DNA of 64,000 nucleotides from an uncultured Treponema sp. (GCA_946411505.1 CAMKEG010000002.1:124001-188000); one strand, 5' to 3'; shown: positions 1 to 9,193, counted from the first letter of the stretch. Numbers and translations: made by a program. The notes: generated from the letters alone by a model not told the origin.

Positions 1-355
1 TAACGCCGATTACTTTCACGCCGTATTTGTCAAGAACGCCGGCCTTGTTCAGTTCCATCGCCATGTTAAGGCCTGTCTGGCCGCCAAGGTTTGGAAGCAG
101 CGCGTCGGGCCGTTCCTTTTCTATAATCTGAGAAAGACGCTCAACGTTCAGCGGCTCGATGTAAGTTGCGTCCGCCATAACCGGGTCGGTCATAATCGTG
201 GCCGGGTTGGAGTTTACAAGCACAATCTTGTAGCCAAGCTCGCGCAAAGCCTTGCAAGCCTGAGTTCCCGAATAGTCGAACTCACAAGCCTGACCAATAA
301 CAATCGGCCCCGAGCCGATAATCAAAACCTTTTTGATGTCCGTTCTCTTTGCCAT
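1..355 (-). CDS. carB: Carbamoyl-phosphate synthase large subunit, N-terminal part (cut by window edge)
   Basis: The first 118 codons are visible; the rest lies beyond base 1. The protein starts [16 protein letters not shown] and continues [11 protein letters not shown], then [13 protein letters not shown] and [17 protein letters not shown], the diagnostic ATP-grasp start of CarB. The enzyme makes carbamoyl phosphate from glutamine, bicarbonate and ATP in the cytosol for pyrimidines and arginine. The start follows a GAGGAGC ribosome binding site about 5 bases upstream. The gene opens its transcript: no carA precedes it here, and the 170-base leader upstream contains a short open frame and a terminator-like hairpin, described separately. 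Confidence 0.95.
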   Translation of the reverse strand, partial: MAKRTDIKKVLIIGSGPIVIGQACEFDYSGTQACKALRELGYKIVLVNSNPATIMTDPVMADATYIEPLNVERLSQIIEKERPDALLPNLGGQTGLNMAMELNKAGVLDKYGVKVIGV

Positions 356-374
356 ATTTTGCTCCTCTATGTCA

Positions 375-395
375 TTCCCGCGCTTGACGCGGGAA
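375..395. repeat. Short perfect palindrome in the carB leader
   Basis: TTCCCGCG and CGCGGGAA are separated by the five bases CTTGA. The hairpin sits 20 bases before the carB start, just upstream of the ribosome binding site, so it could influence translation or be a small dispersed repeat. Only one copy was seen in this window. Confidence 0.5.
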
Positions 396-408
396 GCTTT
401 TTGCATAT

Positions 409-441
409 AAAAAAAGGCGAACTCTAAAAAGAATTCGCCTT
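409..441 (-). terminator. Terminator-like hairpin (putative attenuator) upstream of carB
   Basis: On the minus strand AAGGCGAA pairs with TTCGCCTT across a 12-base loop and is followed by a run of seven T. It lies about 55 bases before the carB start and just after the stop of a short leader frame, so it is placed to end transcription before carB. The preceding lipoprotein gene has its own terminator (610-640), so this one is unlikely to serve that gene. Confidence 0.6.
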
Positions 442-446
442 AGAAA

Positions 447-518
447 TCACAAATAAAAATGAAAACCGCAAATGCAATTTTTGAGAATCGTCATGTAAAT
501 GCACTGTTCAGTTTTCAT
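447..518 (-). CDS. Putative 23-residue leader peptide before carB
   Basis: An ATG 11 bases after the putative -10 box opens a 23-codon frame ending in TGA directly before the attenuator-like hairpin. The last codons are U-rich (GGU UUU CAU UUU UAU UUG), the arrangement used in UTP-sensitive attenuation of E. coli pyrBI, where polymerase stalls on U tracts and the trailing ribosome blocks the terminator. There is no ribosome binding site, so translation would be leaderless or nearly so. ATGAAAAC at its start can also pair with GTTTTCAT near its end. Function is inferred only from layout. Confidence 0.35.
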   Translation of the reverse strand: MKTEQCIYMTILKNCICGFHFYL

Positions 519-529
519 ACTGAAACAAT

Positions 530-558
530 ACTATATCAGAAATCACTTTTTCGGGCAA
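530..558 (-). promoter_or_regulatory. Putative carB promoter
   Basis: On the minus strand TTGCCC, 17 bases, TATAGT. A start from here would give a leader of about 165 bases containing the short frame and the terminator-like hairpin. Confidence 0.5.
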
Positions 559-609
559 TAGGGGGAATTTATGTTTTCGGCAAGAAGCCTAAGTTTCATA
601 TTGCCGTTG

Positions 610-640
610 AAAAAAGCAGCTCCCCCTTTTGGGAAGCTGC
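610..640 (-). terminator. Intrinsic terminator after the DUF1566 lipoprotein gene
   Basis: On the minus strand GCAGCTTCCC, AAAA, then GGGGGAGCTGC followed by six T. It lies about 120 bases past the stop codon at 762. Confidence 0.75.
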
Positions 641-683
641 CCGAAAATCGTTCCGCTAGTTGAAAGCCCGGACGGCACACACC

Positions 684-727
684 CATGGGAAAGCCCCTCT
701 CCCGTGAAGGCGGCTTTCTTTCCCATG
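684..727. repeat. Hairpin just downstream of the putative variable region
   Basis: CATGGGAAAG (684-693) and CTTTCCCATG (718-727) pair perfectly; an alternative inner pairing AAAGCC/GGCTTT also exists. It begins about 35 bases after the lipoprotein stop codon. Diversity-generating retroelements often carry a hairpin just after the variable repeat, so the position is suggestive, but it may be only part of the 3' end of the transcript. Confidence 0.45.
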
Positions 728-761
728 CCGTGTTTGCCTAAGAGGGCTGTGCGCTCCCTTG

Positions 762-1838
762 TTAAAAAGCACGAACTGTACAAACCGACATGTATATGCC
801 CTTGTCGAAGTAGTTCAAGTAGCCGACGGCGAACCCCACAGTCCAGGCACCGTTATTGAAGGAAGCGTACTGACTAGACGACCAATAGCCTGTGTCAGCG
901 ATTTTCGTTCCGCCGGCTTTTTCAAGCGCGCTGTTCACACTGTCTTTTACCCGGTACAGCATGGAAAGTTCTGCCAACGTGGGAAGATACCAGCCGTTTG
1001 CATAACTGCCCGAAAGCGAATTTTCCGTAGCGTAGGCGTTCACCCACTCCCATGCAGGATAGTTGCCGCTCGTGCCTTCGTCGCTCACCGCATCACAGAG
1101 AGCCTTCCAGTTGTCGCTTCCGTCTGTGTCGCCCGTGAATGTCGCTGTCGCCGCTTTTCCGTTTCCATATTCGCTGGGCGTACACTGTATTGCCGTGATG
1201 TTCTTGCTGTTTCCTTCGGCTTTATCGGTATTGCTTGTATATCGCGCCCATTGAAGCGTGTTGCTACTGCCAGTTGCGTTCTTCAAGCCCACGCCAAGTG
1301 TTTTCGCTCCGAGTGTGTCGCTTGCACTTCCAGCGTAGAAAATGACGGCGACCGCTTTTGATTTCTGCTCGTCGGTCAAGGTCAAGCCGCTAGTGTATGC
1401 CGTCGCCGAGCCATCCGAGAACACGATGTCGCCCACGGACTTTGCCTCGCTTGGTGCTTTGGTACCAATAGCCTGTGTTATCGTAAGTGTGTAGCTCGCT
1501 GTTTTTGTGGCGTAGGTGTATGTGTCGCTGTCTGCTACGGTTGCTGTGATGGTGGTCTCGCCTGCTCCCTTGATGGTTACTAAACCGGTTGAGGCATTTA
1601 CTTCGGCAACATCAGTTTTGCTTGAAGCGTAGCTTACTGTGCCGTCGCCTGTATTGGTAAGTGGGTTGGTGAAAGCCTCGGCGGCTGTTGTCTTGCTCAC
1701 GGTCGTAGTGGCATAGCTGATGCTGTCTGCGGTCTTTTGTGGTGTAATTGGGGGTGTTGGTGAAGTTCCTGTCTGACATGCAGTGAAACACAGCGCCGCG
1801 CTTAACGCGAGAGCGGCAAGCTTAAAAAGATTTTTCAT
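762..1838 (-). CDS. Lipoprotein with Ig-like domain and DUF1566 (lectin-fold) C-terminus
   Basis: The 358-residue protein has a lipoprotein signal with lipobox cysteine at residue 21 (LCFTAC), so it should be anchored at the cell surface or periplasm. Residues about 38-125 form a bacterial Ig-like (BIG2-type) region (VNASTGLVTIKGAGETTITA). The C-terminal half matches DUF1566/Lcl: GWYLPTLAEL, YWSSSQY, and a final VRAF. The last 30 residues are rich in codons of the form NNC, as expected where adenines of an AAC-rich template were replaced, which is the signature of a diversity-generating retroelement target. No reverse transcriptase or A-rich template repeat was found in this window. Binding ligand unknown. 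Confidence 0.8.
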   Translation of the reverse strand: MKNLFKLAALALSAALCFTACQTGTSPTPPITPQKTADSISYATTTVSKTTAAEAFTNPLTNTGDGTVSYASSKTDVAEVNASTGLVTIKGAGETTITATVADSDTYTYATKTASYTLTITQAIGTKAPSEAKSVGDIVFSDGSATAYTSGLTLTDEQKSKAVAVIFYAGSASDTLGAKTLGVGLKNATGSSNTLQWARYTSNTDKAEGNSKNITAIQCTPSEYGNGKAATATFTGDTDGSDNWKALCDAVSDEGTSGNYPAWEWVNAYATENSLSGSYANGWYLPTLAELSMLYRVKDSVNSALEKAGGTKIADTGYWSSSQYASFNNGAWTVGFAVGYLNYFDKGIYMSVCTVRAF

Positions 1839-1867
1839 AAAACTATTCCTTTATATAAGATAATTAT

Positions 1868-1897
1868 ATTATACCACAAAATCAGATTATTTGTGAA
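1868..1897 (-). promoter_or_regulatory. Putative promoter of the DUF1566 lipoprotein gene
   Basis: On the minus strand TTCACA, 18 bases, TATAAT, ending about 30 bases before the start codon; an AAGGAA ribosome binding site follows. Confidence 0.6.
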
Positions 1898-1982
1898 TTA
1901 TTTAGAAAGAATTCCGCCATTGAAATCATAAGAAAAAATGAATTTTCGGGCAAGTGGGGGGGGAAAAATGGAAGCCCAAAAT

Positions 1983-2402
1983 TCATTCCTCCGGCGACCA
2001 GCTGGACTGCACGTCTTCTATGGCTAGGTTTTCGCCGGCTTGAACGGCCACTTGATATTCGTCTTCGTAGACGATTTTTCCGGGAGTGTTCGTGTAGACG
2101 ACATAGTAGGGGCGCTTGTAGCGGTCCAAAAGCCAAAGCATCGGCTTTATCATTTTCATCATCATCTGCGAATTTTCCGTCTTAAAATAGCAAATGACTT
2201 TTTCCTGCCTTTTGCAGTGGGGAGGCCAGGGCAGAACGTTGGCAAACCAATCGTTTATTTCAAGGAACAAATCCGCGTCCTCTTGCTCCATTTCTCCGCG
2301 TTGAACCATTTGATGAAGAATGCTGAACACGCCCTTTGGCGCCTTTGTGTTGGACGCGAATTCCTTTCCCTGAATTCTGCAATACTTAAAATTCATTTCC
2401 AT
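1983..2402 (-). CDS. Hypothetical protein
   Basis: About 139 residues from MEMNFKYCRI; an upstream ATG at 2429 would add nine residues. Neither start has a clear ribosome binding site. The sequence is soluble-looking and mixed, with FLEINDWFANVLPWPP in the middle and RPYYVVYTNTPGKIVYEDEY near the end. I do not recognise the family. It is divergent from queH with about 57 bases between starts, so the two may share a control region. Confidence 0.55.
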   Translation of the reverse strand: MEMNFKYCRIQGKEFASNTKAPKGVFSILHQMVQRGEMEQEDADLFLEINDWFANVLPWPPHCKRQEKVICYFKTENSQMMMKMIKPMLWLLDRYKRPYYVVYTNTPGKIVYEDEYQVAVQAGENLAIEDVQSSWSPEE

Positions 2403-2459
2403 TTTTTTAACCAAGCGGAATGATAGCATAAAAATCGCTTTTGTTCTATAATTCCGCGC

Positions 2460-3277
2460 ATGGAGAATTACCAGGCGATTTGCGACGACATATTGAACAA
2501 AATCTCAAGCGGCGATTTTTCGCAAGGCCAAAATGCGGCCGCGCGTGATAATGCCGGCAAGGCCAAAAAGCCGCGCCTTTTGCTTCACGCTTGCTGCGCG
2601 CCCTGCTCCAGCTACACGCTGGAATACCTTTGCGAATACTTTGACATAACAATCTACTATTACAATCCAAACATTCATCCGGCGCAAGAGTACCAGCGCC
2701 GCCTTGCCGAGCTGGAAAACTTTTTGCCGCGCTTTTTGGCAAACCAAAATAGTTCTACGGGGACCGCGGCGGCAGACGTCCGGATTGACTTGCAAAAAAC
2801 GGATTACGAGCCGCAAGAGTTTTTTGACGCGGTTCAAGCCCAGCGCGACAATTTGGAAAACGAGAGCGAACGAGGCGAGCGCTGCCGCCGCTGCTACCAG
2901 CTGCGAATGGAAAAGGCCTACGAATACGCGCGGCAAAACGGCTTTGATTGGTTCACCACGACGCTAAGCATCAGCCCGCACAAGGACGCGCAAAAAATAA
3001 ACGAGATTGGCCGCGCCTTGGAAGAGCGGGCCAAAAACGCCTTGCAAGCCAAAGACTGCGGGCCGCAATCTTTGGCTGAAGCCGATAACATTTTGCAAGG
3101 CCAAAATGAGGCCGCGCCAATCGCGAAATCCGCGCCAAAATTCCTTTACAGCGACTTCAAAAAAAAGAACGGCTACAAGCGCAGCCTAGAGCTGTCAAAA
3201 GACTACGGCCTCTACAGGCAAGACTATTGTGGTTGTGTCTACTCAAAGCAAAACATAGAAAGGGCGCGGGCGCAAGG

Positions 3278-3281
<4 letters not shown>
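2460..3281 (+). CDS. queH: Epoxyqueuosine reductase QueH
   Basis: QueH reduces epoxyqueuosine to queuosine in tRNA, the last step of queuosine synthesis, replacing the unrelated cobalamin enzyme QueG. The 273-residue protein has LLHACCAPCSSY with the vicinal cysteines, RCRRCYQLRM, TTLSISPHKD and the C-terminal FLYSDFKKKNGY and DYCGCVYS, giving the full iron-sulfur and catalytic cysteine set. Two stretches look like insertions relative to the usual family: about residues 20-36 (SQGQNAAARDNAGKA) and about 188-222 before KFLYSDF. Both are encoded by a repeated GC-rich sequence, noted as a finding. A TATAAT box only about 8 bases before the ATG suggests a leaderless transcript. Confidence 0.93.
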
Positions 3282-4531
<1,250 letters not shown>

Positions 4532-4541
4532 TAATTTTTTT

Positions 4542-4570
4542 AAAAAAAACGCCGGAATCCGGCGTTTTTT
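4542..4570. terminator. Bidirectional intrinsic terminator between cysK and nifH-like gene
   Basis: CGCCGG, AAT, CCGGCG, flanked by eight A and six T. It follows the cysK stop codon (4592) and should separate most nifH-like transcription from the upstream operon. Confidence 0.85.
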
Positions 4571-4591
4571 ACCCTTTTTGCGGGCTTTTTT

Positions 4592-5530
4592 TTAGTTTCC
4601 GCTAAAAAGCGAAGTTGAAAGGTAGCGGTCGCCGGAATCGGGCAAAAGAACTACAATTGTCTTTCCCTTGTTTTCGGGACGGTCGGCCAAAATTTTGGCA
4701 GCCTTAAGAGCCGCGCCGCTTGAAATTCCTACCAAAATGCCTTCGCTTTGGGCAAAGGCGCGGCCTTCGGCAAAGGCGTCTTCGTTTTCAATCGGAATGA
4801 TTTCGTCGTAAACCTTTGTGTTAAGGACGGTTGGAACGAATCCCGCGCCGATTCCCTGGATTTTGTGGACTCCGGCAGTTCCCTTTGAAAGAACGGGGCT
4901 TGTGGCAGGTTCCACGGCGATTATTTTGATGTTGGGGTTCTTTTCTTTAAGATATTCGCCAACGCCTGTCAAAGTTCCGCCTGTTCCTACTCCCGCGACA
5001 AAAAAATCGACTTTTCCGTCGGTTTGTTCCCAAATTTCGGGGCCGGTGGTCTTTTTATGGGCTGCGGGGTTGGCAGGGTTTTCAAACTGGCTTGGTATGA
5101 ATGAGCCGGGCGTTGATTTTTGGATTTCCTGGGCCTTTTCGATGGCTCCCCTCATTCCTTTGGCTCCTTCGGTAAGAACTATTTCGGCGCCATAGGCTTT
5201 AAGAAGGTTTCGTCGCTCAACGCTCATCGTTTCGGGCAGGGTCAAAATGGCGCGGTAGCCTTTTGCCGCGGCTACGGCCGCCAAGCCGATTCCTGTATTG
5301 CCTGATGTGGGCTCTATGATTGTGGCGCCGGGCTTGAGCAAGCCTTTGGCCTCAGCGTCTTCGATCATCGCAAGGGCTATTCTGTCCTTTACGCTTCCAG
5401 CGGGATTTAGGTATTCAAGCTTTGCGAGAATGGTCGCATCCTTGATTCCGGCCTTTTTGGAATAAGAGTTCAACTGCAAAAGTGGTGTTTTGCCAATCAG
5501 TTCCAACGCGCTTTGTTTAATGTCTGCCAT
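4592..5530 (-). CDS. cysK: Cysteine synthase (O-acetylserine sulfhydrylase)
   Basis: CysK makes cysteine from O-acetylserine and sulfide with PLP. The 312-residue protein has the PLP lysine in [10 protein letters not shown], the substrate loop PTSGNTGIG, the phosphate-binding [10 protein letters not shown] and [11 protein letters not shown]. An AAGGAG site precedes the start. A strong promoter (5585-5613) with a perfect CCTAG-N7-CTAGG dyad just downstream lies directly before it, so cysK can be transcribed on its own and is probably repressed when cysteine is ample. It is followed by a terminator. Its neighbour at 5657 is a paralogue of the MccA type, not a duplicate of the same function. Confidence 0.95.
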   Translation of the reverse strand: MADIKQSALELIGKTPLLQLNSYSKKAGIKDATILAKLEYLNPAGSVKDRIALAMIEDAEAKGLLKPGATIIEPTSGNTGIGLAAVAAAKGYRAILTLPETMSVERRNLLKAYGAEIVLTEGAKGMRGAIEKAQEIQKSTPGSFIPSQFENPANPAAHKKTTGPEIWEQTDGKVDFFVAGVGTGGTLTGVGEYLKEKNPNIKIIAVEPATSPVLSKGTAGVHKIQGIGAGFVPTVLNTKVYDEIIPIENEDAFAEGRAFAQSEGILVGISSGAALKAAKILADRPENKGKTIVVLLPDSGDRYLSTSLFSGN

Positions 5531-5556
5531 AATAATCTCCTTGATAAAAATAATAA

Positions 5557-5573
5557 CCTAGTTTTACACTAGG
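5557..5573. promoter_or_regulatory. Perfect CCTAG-N7-CTAGG operator-like dyad at cysK
   Basis: CCTAGTTTTACACTAGG, flanked by AATAA and a further TAGGTTATT half-site at 5578-5586. It lies just after the -10 box of the cysK promoter, where a bound repressor would block initiation. It resembles Rrf2-family (CymR/IscR-like) sites. Confidence 0.65.
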
Positions 5574-5584
5574 ATTATAGGTTA

Positions 5585-5613
5585 TTTATACCGCGCTCTG
5601 CATATTTTGTCAA
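5585..5613 (-). promoter_or_regulatory. cysK promoter
   Basis: On the minus strand TTGACA, 17 bases, TATAAA: a near-consensus sigma-70 promoter inside the mccA-cysK gap. Confidence 0.75.
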
Positions 5614-5656
5614 TATCTATTTTAAAAGAATTTCAATAATTTTAAAATTCAATCCG

Positions 5657-6568
5657 TCACTCGAACAAGCCCTTTGAAAAATAGCGGTCGCCGCGGTCGG
5701 GAAGAACAATGACATAATTGCCTTTCTTTCCTTCATTTGCAAATTTTAGCGCCGCGCTAAAAGCCGCTCCGCTTGAAAAGCCCGCGATTATTCCTTCTTT
5801 TTTGGCAAGTTCGCGGCAGCCGGTGATTGCGTCTTGGTCTGTGACTTTTACCACTTGGTCAACAAGGCTCATGTCCATCGTTTTGGGAATGAAGTCGTTT
5901 CCGATTCCCTCAATGTTGTAGTCGGCGTGCTCTCCGCCGCCAATCAAAGAGCCGACCGGATCTGCCAAAATGCCTTTAGTCGCAGGATTTTTTTCCTTTA
6001 GGAACTTTACGATTCCGGCGTAAGTGCCGCCGCTTCCGGCGCCAGCGATTAAATAGTCAACCTTGCCGTCAAGCGCGTCGTAAATTTCGGGGCCGGTGGT
6101 CTTGTAATGCGCCATGGGATTGGCGGGGTTTTCAAATTGTTTTAAGGCAATCGCGCCGGGAATTGACGCGCGAATTTCTTCGGCCTTTTCCGAGGCGCCG
6201 CGCATTCCAAGAGCGCGGGGAGTGTTGACGATTTCCGCGCCGAGCGCTCGCATGAGCGTTTGCTTTTCTTGCGAAAATTTTTCGGGCACGACGAAAATCA
6301 CGCGGTAGCCTTTTTGCAGCGCGGCAAAGGCGATTCCCAAGCCTGTGTTGCCTGCAGTTCCTTCTACGATAGTCCCTCCTTTTTTTAAGAGACCGTCGCG
6401 CTCGGCGGCTTCTACCATAAAGCGGGCGGTGCGGTCTTTTACGCTTCCGCTTGGATTGTAAAATTCAAGCTTTGCGTAAAGGTTTATGCCGGCCGGAAGC
6501 CAAAAGCTTGCAAGTTTTACAAGCGGAGTGTTTCCGACCAATTCTTGCATTGACCTAAAATATTTCAT
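5657..6568 (-). CDS. mccA: Cystathionine beta-synthase / O-acetylserine thiol-lyase, MccA type
   Basis: A 303-residue PLP enzyme of the CysK fold. It differs from the neighbouring cysK in having EGTAGNTGLG, DPVGS, GGGEHADYNIEGIGND and DMSLVDQVVKVTD, features of Bacillus MccA (YrhA), which joins homocysteine with O-acetylserine to cystathionine. The PLP lysine is in PSGSVKDRTA. The start is the ATG eight bases after GAGGA; an ATG two codons earlier is too close to that site. Beside mccB it completes reverse trans-sulfuration from methionine-derived homocysteine to cysteine, which suits an operon that starts with a methionine-type importer. Confidence 0.88.
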   Translation of the reverse strand: MKYFRSMQELVGNTPLVKLASFWLPAGINLYAKLEFYNPSGSVKDRTARFMVEAAERDGLLKKGGTIVEGTAGNTGLGIAFAALQKGYRVIFVVPEKFSQEKQTLMRALGAEIVNTPRALGMRGASEKAEEIRASIPGAIALKQFENPANPMAHYKTTGPEIYDALDGKVDYLIAGAGSGGTYAGIVKFLKEKNPATKGILADPVGSLIGGGEHADYNIEGIGNDFIPKTMDMSLVDQVVKVTDQDAITGCRELAKKEGIIAGFSSGAAFSAALKFANEGKKGNYVIVLPDRGDRYFSKGLFE

Positions 6569-6635
6569 AAACATGTTCCTCGTGCAATATCGCTGTTCGC
6601 TTGGGCTTGCCTTCGTTTTATCTTGCCGCTATGCT

Positions 6636-7796
6636 TCACTTTTTGGCGGCGGTAATCGCGCGGTCAATGTCGGCGATGATGTCGTTGGCCGATTCAATTC
6701 CAACAGAAAGGCGAATCAAGCCGTCGGTGATTCCAACCTTGTCGCGAATGTCCTTGGGAATTGACGCGTGCGTCATGCTGGCCGGGTGGCAGGCCAAACT
6801 TTCAACGCCTCCAAGGCTTTCGGCGAGCGAAACCAATTTAAGCGAAGAAAAGAATTTTTTGATGTTGTAATTTTCTTTTAGTTCGAACGAAATCATCGCT
6901 CCGCCGTTTTTGGCTTGCTTTTTGTTCACCTTGTAGCCGGGGTCTGTCTTGAGACCGGGATAGTAAAGCTTTTTTACCGCGGAATGTTTTTTCAAATGAA
7001 GCGCGATTTTTTCCGCGTTCTCTACGTGGCGGTCAAGGCGAACGCCCAATGTCTTTATTCCGCGAATCAAAAGGAAGGAGTCGAATGGCCCCAGCACGCC
7101 GCCTGTCGCGTTTTGAATAAAGGCAATTTTTTCGGCAAGCGCCTTGTCGTTGACAACCGCAAGCCCAGCCACCAAGTCGCTGTGGCCTCCCAAATATTTT
7201 GTCGCGGAATGAACTACGATGTCGATTCCTTTTTCTATCGGCCGCTGAATGTAGGGCGTCATAAAAGTGTTGTCAACGATAGAAAGAATCTTATGCTTCT
7301 TTGCCAGCTTGGCCACGCCTTCCAAGTCGGTGATTGTCAAGAGCGGATTGGCTGGACTTTCAATCCAAATCGCCTTTACGTCGCTCGTGATTTTTTTCTC
7401 CAGCGTCTTTAAGTTGGAAGTGTCTTCGATTGAATATGTGATTCCAAAGTTTTTAAATATTTTGTCCAAAACGCGGAAAGTGCCGCCGTAGACGTTGCTA
7501 GAAATTATTATTTTGTCGCCGCTTTTAAATAGACTTATGACAGCGGTCGACGCGGCCATTCCTGACGCAAACGCAAAGCCGTGGTTTCCGCCTTCCAGCT
7601 GGGCGATCAAAGCCTCTAGAGCCGCGCGGGTGGGGTTTCCTGTGCGCGAGTATTCCCACCCCTTGTTTTTGCCAAGTCCTTCCTGTCTGTAGGTTGAAGT
7701 TTGGTAAACAGGAACATTGACAGCGCCTGTGAGCGGGTCGCCGTCAATGCCGCCATGAATCAAAGCTGATTCTATGTCATTGTAATTCTTTGCCAT
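6636..7796 (-). CDS. mccB: Cystathionine gamma-lyase / gamma-synthase family enzyme, probably MccB
   Basis: A 386-residue Cys/Met metabolism PLP enzyme. YSRTGNPTR, FASGMAA, VDNTFMTP and the PLP lysine in HSATKYLGGHSD are intact. Members act as cystathionine gamma-lyase, gamma-synthase or O-acetylhomoserine sulfhydrylase and sequence alone separates them poorly. Lying directly before mccA, gamma-lyase (cystathionine to cysteine) is the best reading. If the nitrogenase-like enzyme releases methanethiol, a sulfhydrylase activity to methionine would also fit. Start has a GGAGGAAAAT site. Two strong hairpins and a repeat separate it from nifB upstream. Confidence 0.85.
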   Translation of the reverse strand: MAKNYNDIESALIHGGIDGDPLTGAVNVPVYQTSTYRQEGLGKNKGWEYSRTGNPTRAALEALIAQLEGGNHGFAFASGMAASTAVISLFKSGDKIIISSNVYGGTFRVLDKIFKNFGITYSIEDTSNLKTLEKKITSDVKAIWIESPANPLLTITDLEGVAKLAKKHKILSIVDNTFMTPYIQRPIEKGIDIVVHSATKYLGGHSDLVAGLAVVNDKALAEKIAFIQNATGGVLGPFDSFLLIRGIKTLGVRLDRHVENAEKIALHLKKHSAVKKLYYPGLKTDPGYKVNKKQAKNGGAMISFELKENYNIKKFFSSLKLVSLAESLGGVESLACHPASMTHASIPKDIRDKVGITDGLIRLSVGIESANDIIADIDRAITAAKK

Positions 7797-7810
7797 ATTT
7801 TCCTCCTATG

Positions 7811-7857
7811 GTTCGGCTGAACGCGCGAGCTTGGCCGCGAGCGCGTTTGTTGCCATT
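7811..7857 (-). repeat. Partial copy D of the covarying-stem intergenic repeat
   Basis: CGGCTGAACGCGCGAGC to GCGAGCGCGTTTGTTGCC. The stem AACGCGC/GCGCGTT is intact, but the second half of the element (the CCGCTTATGCGG hairpin onward) is missing. It lies just before the mccB ribosome binding site, the same position as the copies at nifK and nifD. Confidence 0.6.
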
Positions 7858-7879
7858 TTTGGTTTTTCAAAATATATGC

Positions 7880-7930
7880 GAGTTTCTGAAAGAAACTCGT
7901 CAACTAAAAAGCCGCAAGGCTTTTTAGTTA
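7880..7930 (-). terminator. Two tandem hairpins between nifB and mccB
   Basis: AACTAAAAAGCC (7902-7913) pairs with GGCTTTTTAGTT (7918-7929) over a four-base loop; it starts within the nifB stop codon. CGAGTTTCT and AGAAACTCG (7880-7900) form a second hairpin. The first has a T-rich descending arm on the transcript strand and may terminate, attenuate or protect the mRNA end between the reductase genes and mccBA. Confidence 0.6.
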
Positions 7931-8803
7931 ACCGTGAGAAAAGGTTCCGTCCAATCTCACAGGCTTAATGTAAACTTCTTTTGAAAAGTCCTGTCCGCCA
8001 GGAACGCCAACCGCGTCCGCGCGGCAGCGTTGGCAATGCCTAAAGACTTTTATGTATTTTTCGCATTCGCTTCTTGCCCAAGACAAGTCGGTGCAAGATG
8101 GCGCGCTACACCAAGAAAACTGATGCTGAGGTATTAGCGGAATTATGTTGTAAACTGTCGCGCCGCGCTCAGCGACTGTTTTTGCCACAAGCGGAATATG
8201 CTCGCGGTTTATTTCAGGAATGAAAACCGTGTTCACCTTTACTGTCACGCCCGTGCTTGAAACTTTTTCTATCCCTTCCAGTTGGTTCTTTATCAAAATC
8301 CGCGCGGCATCGATTCCTTCAATGCGCTTGCCATTGTAAATTATGAACTCGTTTATCTTGGCCTGAATCTCCGGCTCAACCGCGTTTACCGTCACGGTAA
8401 GCGTGTCGATTTGCGCGTCGATTATTTGGTCCGCCTTTTGCGGAAGCAGCAAGCCGTTTGTGCTCATGCATTTTATCATTTGCGGAAACTCGTCTCGCAC
8501 TTTGCGGAATGTCTCAAGCGCAAAATCGGTGGCGAGCGTATCGCCCGGGCCTGCCACTCCAACAACAGTAAGGTCAGGCGAAAGCTCTACGGCGCGTCTA
8601 ATCGCGTCAAGCGCCTCGTCGGGGCTGATTATGCCGCTTGCAACGCCGGGACGGTTTTCGCTCTCATTAAAGTCGCGCTTGCAAAAGCGGCAACCGATGT
8701 TGCAGCCCGGGCTTACCGGCAAATGAATGCGGCCCTTGTTCGACTTGGCGCCAAGCGCGAAACACGGATGGCTTTTTGAGATTTCTTCAAATGTCTTTGG
8801 CAT
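7928..8803 (-). CDS. nifB: NifB, radical SAM enzyme of nitrogenase-type cofactor synthesis
   Basis: A 291-residue stand-alone NifB without the fused NifX domain. It carries HPCF with Cys14, the radical SAM ligands Cys34, Cys38 and Cys41 (PGCNIGCRFC), AGPGDTLA, CMSTNG, and the NifB-specific C-terminal CQRCRADAVG. NifB builds the 8Fe-9S-carbide core (NifB-co) from two 4Fe-4S clusters. Its presence implies that the DK-like enzyme holds a NifB-derived cluster and separates this system from BchLNB and CfbCD, which do not need NifB. The start follows GGAGG. It is the fourth gene of the D-K-X-B block. Confidence 0.92.
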   Translation of the reverse strand: MPKTFEEISKSHPCFALGAKSNKGRIHLPVSPGCNIGCRFCKRDFNESENRPGVASGIISPDEALDAIRRAVELSPDLTVVGVAGPGDTLATDFALETFRKVRDEFPQMIKCMSTNGLLLPQKADQIIDAQIDTLTVTVNAVEPEIQAKINEFIIYNGKRIEGIDAARILIKNQLEGIEKVSSTGVTVKVNTVFIPEINREHIPLVAKTVAERGATVYNIIPLIPQHQFSWCSAPSCTDLSWARSECEKYIKVFRHCQRCRADAVGVPGGQDFSKEVYIKPVRLDGTFSHG

Positions 8804-8837
8804 TTCGCGCCTCCTTTTTTTTGCGTCTAGCGTTTTT

Positions 8838-9179
8838 TTATACAAGACCCTGCTCTTTTATGGCGAGCGCGAGCCTGTCAATGCTTCCGGCGGCCTCAAA
8901 AACTTTTAGCCCTTTGCCCAGCATATAAGCGGCGGCCGGTTGTCCGATTTTTGCCACGAACAAAGCCGCGCAGTCTTTTAGCAATTGATAGGCAGGCTCA
9001 AAATTTTCGCTGCATGAGCCGCCGCAAACGGGCGGCATTTTTCGCGTTTCCACAAATTCCGCGTCGTCCGTAAAATCGTAAATCTGCCAGTATTGGGCGT
9101 GTCCAAAATGTTCGTCTACCGCAAGCCCGTCAAGGCTCGCAAAGCCTACCAAAACGCGCCCGCTATTGTTGTCTCCCAT
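8838..9179 (-). CDS. NifX/NifB-type cofactor-carrier domain protein
   Basis: The 113-residue protein has the dinitrogenase iron-molybdenum cofactor domain: VLVGFASLDGLAVDEHFGHAQYWQIYDF, broken here as VDEHFGHA, then PVCGGSC and a final KIGQPAAAYMLGKGLKVFEA. Such proteins bind or carry NifB-co or related clusters. The start is chosen at the ATG five bases after GGGAGG; frames reaching further upstream run into nifK. It sits 14 bases after nifK and 34 before nifB, so it is translated with the structural and cofactor genes and probably serves them. Confidence 0.85.
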   Translation of the reverse strand: MGDNNSGRVLVGFASLDGLAVDEHFGHAQYWQIYDFTDDAEFVETRKMPPVCGGSCSENFEPAYQLLKDCAALFVAKIGQPAAAYMLGKGLKVFEAAGSIDRLALAIKEQGLV

Positions 9180-9193
9180 TGCCGCCTCCCATC

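Noticed and set aside
459..659. Plus-strand 66-codon frame
   Set aside because: It runs through the carB leader and a terminator on the other strand and has no ribosome binding site.
759..1361. Plus-strand open frame of 200 codons
   Set aside because: It is antisense to the DUF1566 lipoprotein, has no ribosome binding site and reads as a low-order shadow.
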